A stretch of 33,326 nt of DNA from JBASRP01 sp044866075 (GTDB lineage: Bacteria > Actinomycetota > AC-67), in contig JBIOTQ010000078.1 of NCBI GenBank assembly GCA_044866075.1, positions 1 through 33,326 of the forward strand, in the 5' to 3' direction. Below, one piece after another: positions 31,587 to 33,326 of the stretch. The translations under genes and the position numbers were made by a program. The first letter of the stretch is position 1, and each line of letters begins with the position of its first letter. The notes under the pieces are model-generated. The model was not told where the DNA came from, did not search any database, and saw nothing but the letters and a program-made list of their open reading frames with translations.

Positions 31587-32635
31587 TCCGCCGTCACCAC
31601 CCTCGTGCCCTCGCCGATCCCGGAGCCGGAGATCTCGACGTATCCGTCGGCGTACGAGCCGGTCTCGACCGGCACGAGGTGTGTCGTGCTGCCGTCCACG
31701 ACCTCGAGCGCGTAGCCGCCGTTCGCCCGTGCCAGCAGTGCGGACACCGGCACGGCGAGGACGTTCTTCGAGACGCTGGTCGCGACGCGCACCTCGACCG
31801 GTGCCTCGTCGAGGCCGTCGACGGTCGCGCCCCTGTCGAGCGAGATCGTGACGGTGATCGTCGGATCGCCGCCGCCACCCGGCTGGTCGCCGTCGTTGGA
31901 TTTCGCGACGCGTCCGACGTCGGTGATAGTCGCGTTCACGACACGTCCGGTCGGGAGCTCGACCTGCACGCGGTCGCCTTTCTTGACGAGTCGCTGCCGC
32001 CGGGCCGAGAGGTCCACCGTCACCGTCCGCGCCGTCGCGGTCGTCGTCATGATCTGCCCTACGGCCGGGTCCCCAACCTTCGCCTGGTGTGACCCGATCC
32101 GCCGCGGGCCGGGCAGGAACACGAACGACCCCTGCGGCAGTACCCCGGTCTGGTCCACGCCGATCTTGTCTTGCCACCGCTTGACCGCGGCAGTCGTGTC
32201 GGCCGTCCATTTCCCGTCGACGGTGCCCGGCCGCTGGCCGAGCGCGCGGAGGTTCTCCTCGAGCTGTTTCACGTCGGTGCCGTTGGACACGCCGGGCCCG
32301 AGCGTGCGCCAGACGGGGATGTTGCCGAACAGCAGCCGCACGGCCTCGCCGTTCACGCGGTAGAGCACGCCGCCGCGATCGACCACGCTTCCTTCGGCGG
32401 CGAGCGCGGTGATCGTGCCGGGCAAGCCGCCGCCGAGGGTCCGGGAATCGGCGTACCCGAGCGAGCCGTTGAGCGTCGCGCGGTCGACGAGGTCCTTCCG
32501 TTCGACGGGCGCTGTGTGTCGGTCACCGGTCGTGGCGGCGGGCTCCTTGGGTTGGGAGGTGAGCGCCGCCCGCGCCCCGACCCCGGCGCCCGCGGCCACG
32601 GCGATGACCCCGATGGCGATCAGCGCGCGCTTCAT
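31583..32635 (-). CDS. HlyD-type adaptor with peptidoglycan-binding domain
   Basis: The 350-residue product has an N-terminal signal/anchor helix (LIAIGVIAVAAGAGVGARAAL, near residues 5-25). A biotinyl-lipoyl-like segment is next (GGGLPGTITALAAEGSVVDR). A PG_binding_1 module is inserted (DVKQLEENLRALG, with DGKWTADTTAAVKRWQDKIG) near residues 120-160. Beta-barrel and membrane-proximal domains end the protein (TVTVDLSARRQRLVKKGDRV, and VLAVPVSALLARANGGYAL). It would sit outside the membrane and link the MacB-like permease to the cell wall. In Gram-positives this architecture accompanies ABC exporters. The start overlaps the lipoprotein stop as TGATG, and the stop overlaps the ATPase start. Confidence 0.9.
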   Translation of the reverse strand: MKRALIAIGVIAVAAGAGVGARAALTSQPKEPAATTGDRHTAPVERKDLVDRATLNGSLGYADSRTLGGGLPGTITALAAEGSVVDRGGVLYRVNGEAVRLLFGNIPVWRTLGPGVSNGTDVKQLEENLRALGQRPGTVDGKWTADTTAAVKRWQDKIGVDQTGVLPQGSFVFLPGPRRIGSHQAKVGDPAVGQIMTTTATARTVTVDLSARRQRLVKKGDRVQVELPTGRVVNATITDVGRVAKSNDGDQPGGGGDPTITVTISLDRGATVDGLDEAPVEVRVATSVSKNVLAVPVSALLARANGGYALEVVDGSTTHLVPVETGSYADGYVEISGSGIGEGTRVVTAE

Positions 32636-33201
32636 CAGTTCGCCCCGTCCACCGAGGTCTCACGCTTGAAGTCGCCCTTGTTGGGGAGCTTGTCCTGGCA
32701 GGCTTCCTCGGCCGCTTTGAACTCCTCGCTCTCGGGATCGGGACCGTTCTGGGCGCTTCCGTTGCCGCTCGCGTCGAACTTCTGGATGAAGCCGCCCTCA
32801 CCGGGGTCGGGCATGTCGATGCCGTGCTCGCGCATGCACTTGGCGAACTCGAGCATCTGGTCTTCAAGCTCGGCGCGTTCCTCGGGGGTCAGGTCCTGAC
32901 CCATCTTCGGCATCTTGTCCTCGCAGGCTTTCATGGCCTCCTCGAATTTGGGATCGGGCGCGCCCTTCTCGCCGCCCCCGTCGCTTCCGGCGGCAGGTTC
33001 GACGGCGATCCTGAAACGTCCCTCGCCGTCGGAGTCGGCTTCGACGTCGACCCCGTGGTCGCGCATGCACTTGGTGTACGCGACGAGCTGATCGTCGGCG
33101 GTATCCGCCGACGAGTTGGACCCGGCGCGCGCGGCCCCGCCGCAGGCGGAGGCAACGAGCGCGAGGGCGGCCAAAGCCATGCTGAAACGAGCGGCTTTCA
33201 T
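32635..33201 (-). CDS. Secreted lipoprotein with two cysteine-containing motif repeats
   Basis: The 188-residue product has a lipoprotein signal (MALAALALVASAC, lipobox with Cys near 20), so it is probably anchored in the outer leaflet of the membrane. The mature part is acidic and carries two copies of an x-K-C-M-R-x-H-G motif (YTKCMRDHGVDV near 42-53, and FAKCMREHGIDMPDPG near 118-133). Each copy is followed by a short helix with another Cys (ACEDKM and ACQDKL), so the repeats may form disulfides. The function is unknown; similar small lipoproteins lie next to MacB-type exporters in Actinobacteria. AAGGAG is 7 bases before the ATG. It is the first gene of the exporter operon. Confidence 0.88.
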   Translation of the reverse strand: MKAARFSMALAALALVASACGGAARAGSNSSADTADDQLVAYTKCMRDHGVDVEADSDGEGRFRIAVEPAAGSDGGGEKGAPDPKFEEAMKACEDKMPKMGQDLTPEERAELEDQMLEFAKCMREHGIDMPDPGEGGFIQKFDASGNGSAQNGPDPESEEFKAAEEACQDKLPNKGDFKRETSVDGAN

Positions 33202-33269
33202 GGTCTCACTCCTTCCGCGATGGGAACGTCCATCGGCGCGAAGGCTGCCCGCTCGGGGCTGTGCGCGAC

Positions 33270-33295
33270 CTGAGAGTTGCTGAGAACACTCTCAG
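33270..33295. promoter_or_regulatory. TCTCAG half-site cluster upstream of the exporter operon
   Basis: CTGAGAGT (33270-33277) and ACTCTCAG (33288-33295) are a perfect 8-bp inverted repeat. A third half-site, CTGAGA at 33280, lies exactly 10 bp after the first, so on the minus strand two TCTCAG copies stand one helical turn apart. Such spacing suits an OmpR/PhoB-type response regulator. It is about 69 bases upstream of the lipoprotein start. From memory the half-site recalls those of envelope-stress regulators of the MprA/CseB class; that link is uncertain. Confidence 0.45.
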
Positions 33296-33326
33296 CCTTT
33301 CCTCACGAGATTCATCGATACTCCGA

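Noticed and set aside
1..33326. tRNA, rRNA, IS element, prophage or integrase
   Set aside because: Reading the spacers and frames showed none; no terminal inverted repeats or transposase motifs were noticed.

Overview
This GC-rich window (about two thirds G+C by eye) looks like a chromosomal contig from an actinomycete-lineage bacterium (Actinomycetota), probably an uncultured soil or freshwater type. The evidence is the mix of families: an AdnAB-type helicase-nuclease pair, an F420-type luciferase-like oxidoreductase, a PAC2-family protein, a DUF222-HNH gene, a set for 10-methyl branched fatty acids, and a MacB-like exporter with a Cys-motif lipoprotein. Codon and base use look uniform. I saw no insertion sequence, prophage, CRISPR array, tRNA or rRNA. 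No stretch over 300 bases lacks a gene call; the longest, 680-962, holds only a possible small ORF.

Layout. Positions 1-3531 hold the tail of an unidentified protein, a RidA-family protein, a stand-alone response-regulator receiver, a peroxiredoxin-like gene with an in-frame TGA at its active-site cysteine (a strong selenoprotein candidate), an SDR dehydrogenase and a nitroreductase. Positions 3651-9829 carry two overlapping helicase-nuclease genes (adnA/adnB-like), the first with a degraded motor. On the minus strand, 9784-14354 holds a thioesterase, an NDH-2-type dehydrogenase that lacks a normal start codon, a PAC2 protein and a GH15 glucosidase/trehalase.

Positions 14439-18131 form a compact operon for fatty-acid modification: a Delta9-type acyl desaturase, a FAD reductase (BfaA-like) and a SAM methyltransferase (BfaB-like). 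A near-perfect 35-bp operator sits on its promoter. The genes suggest the route oleoyl to 10-methylene to 10-methylstearoyl lipid. A DUF222-HNH gene broken by one in-frame TAA follows. Next come SRPBCC and acyltransferase genes, divergent from a thioesterase and an F420-type oxidoreductase, then an O-methyltransferase.

Positions 23443-27266 pair a secreted subtilisin-like protease, whose C terminus is about 22 tryptophan pentapeptides, with a multi-pass membrane GAF histidine kinase 8 bases downstream. The minus strand from 33201 down to 27242 carries a tightly overlapped lipoprotein, adaptor, ATPase and permease exporter operon. A TesB-like thioesterase follows, then a polytopic membrane protein resembling GT-C glycosyltransferases. 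A cluster of TCTCAG half-sites lies upstream of the exporter operon.

The most novel points are the candidate selenoprotein, the tryptophan-repeat protease with its kinase, and the operator-controlled branched-lipid operon.
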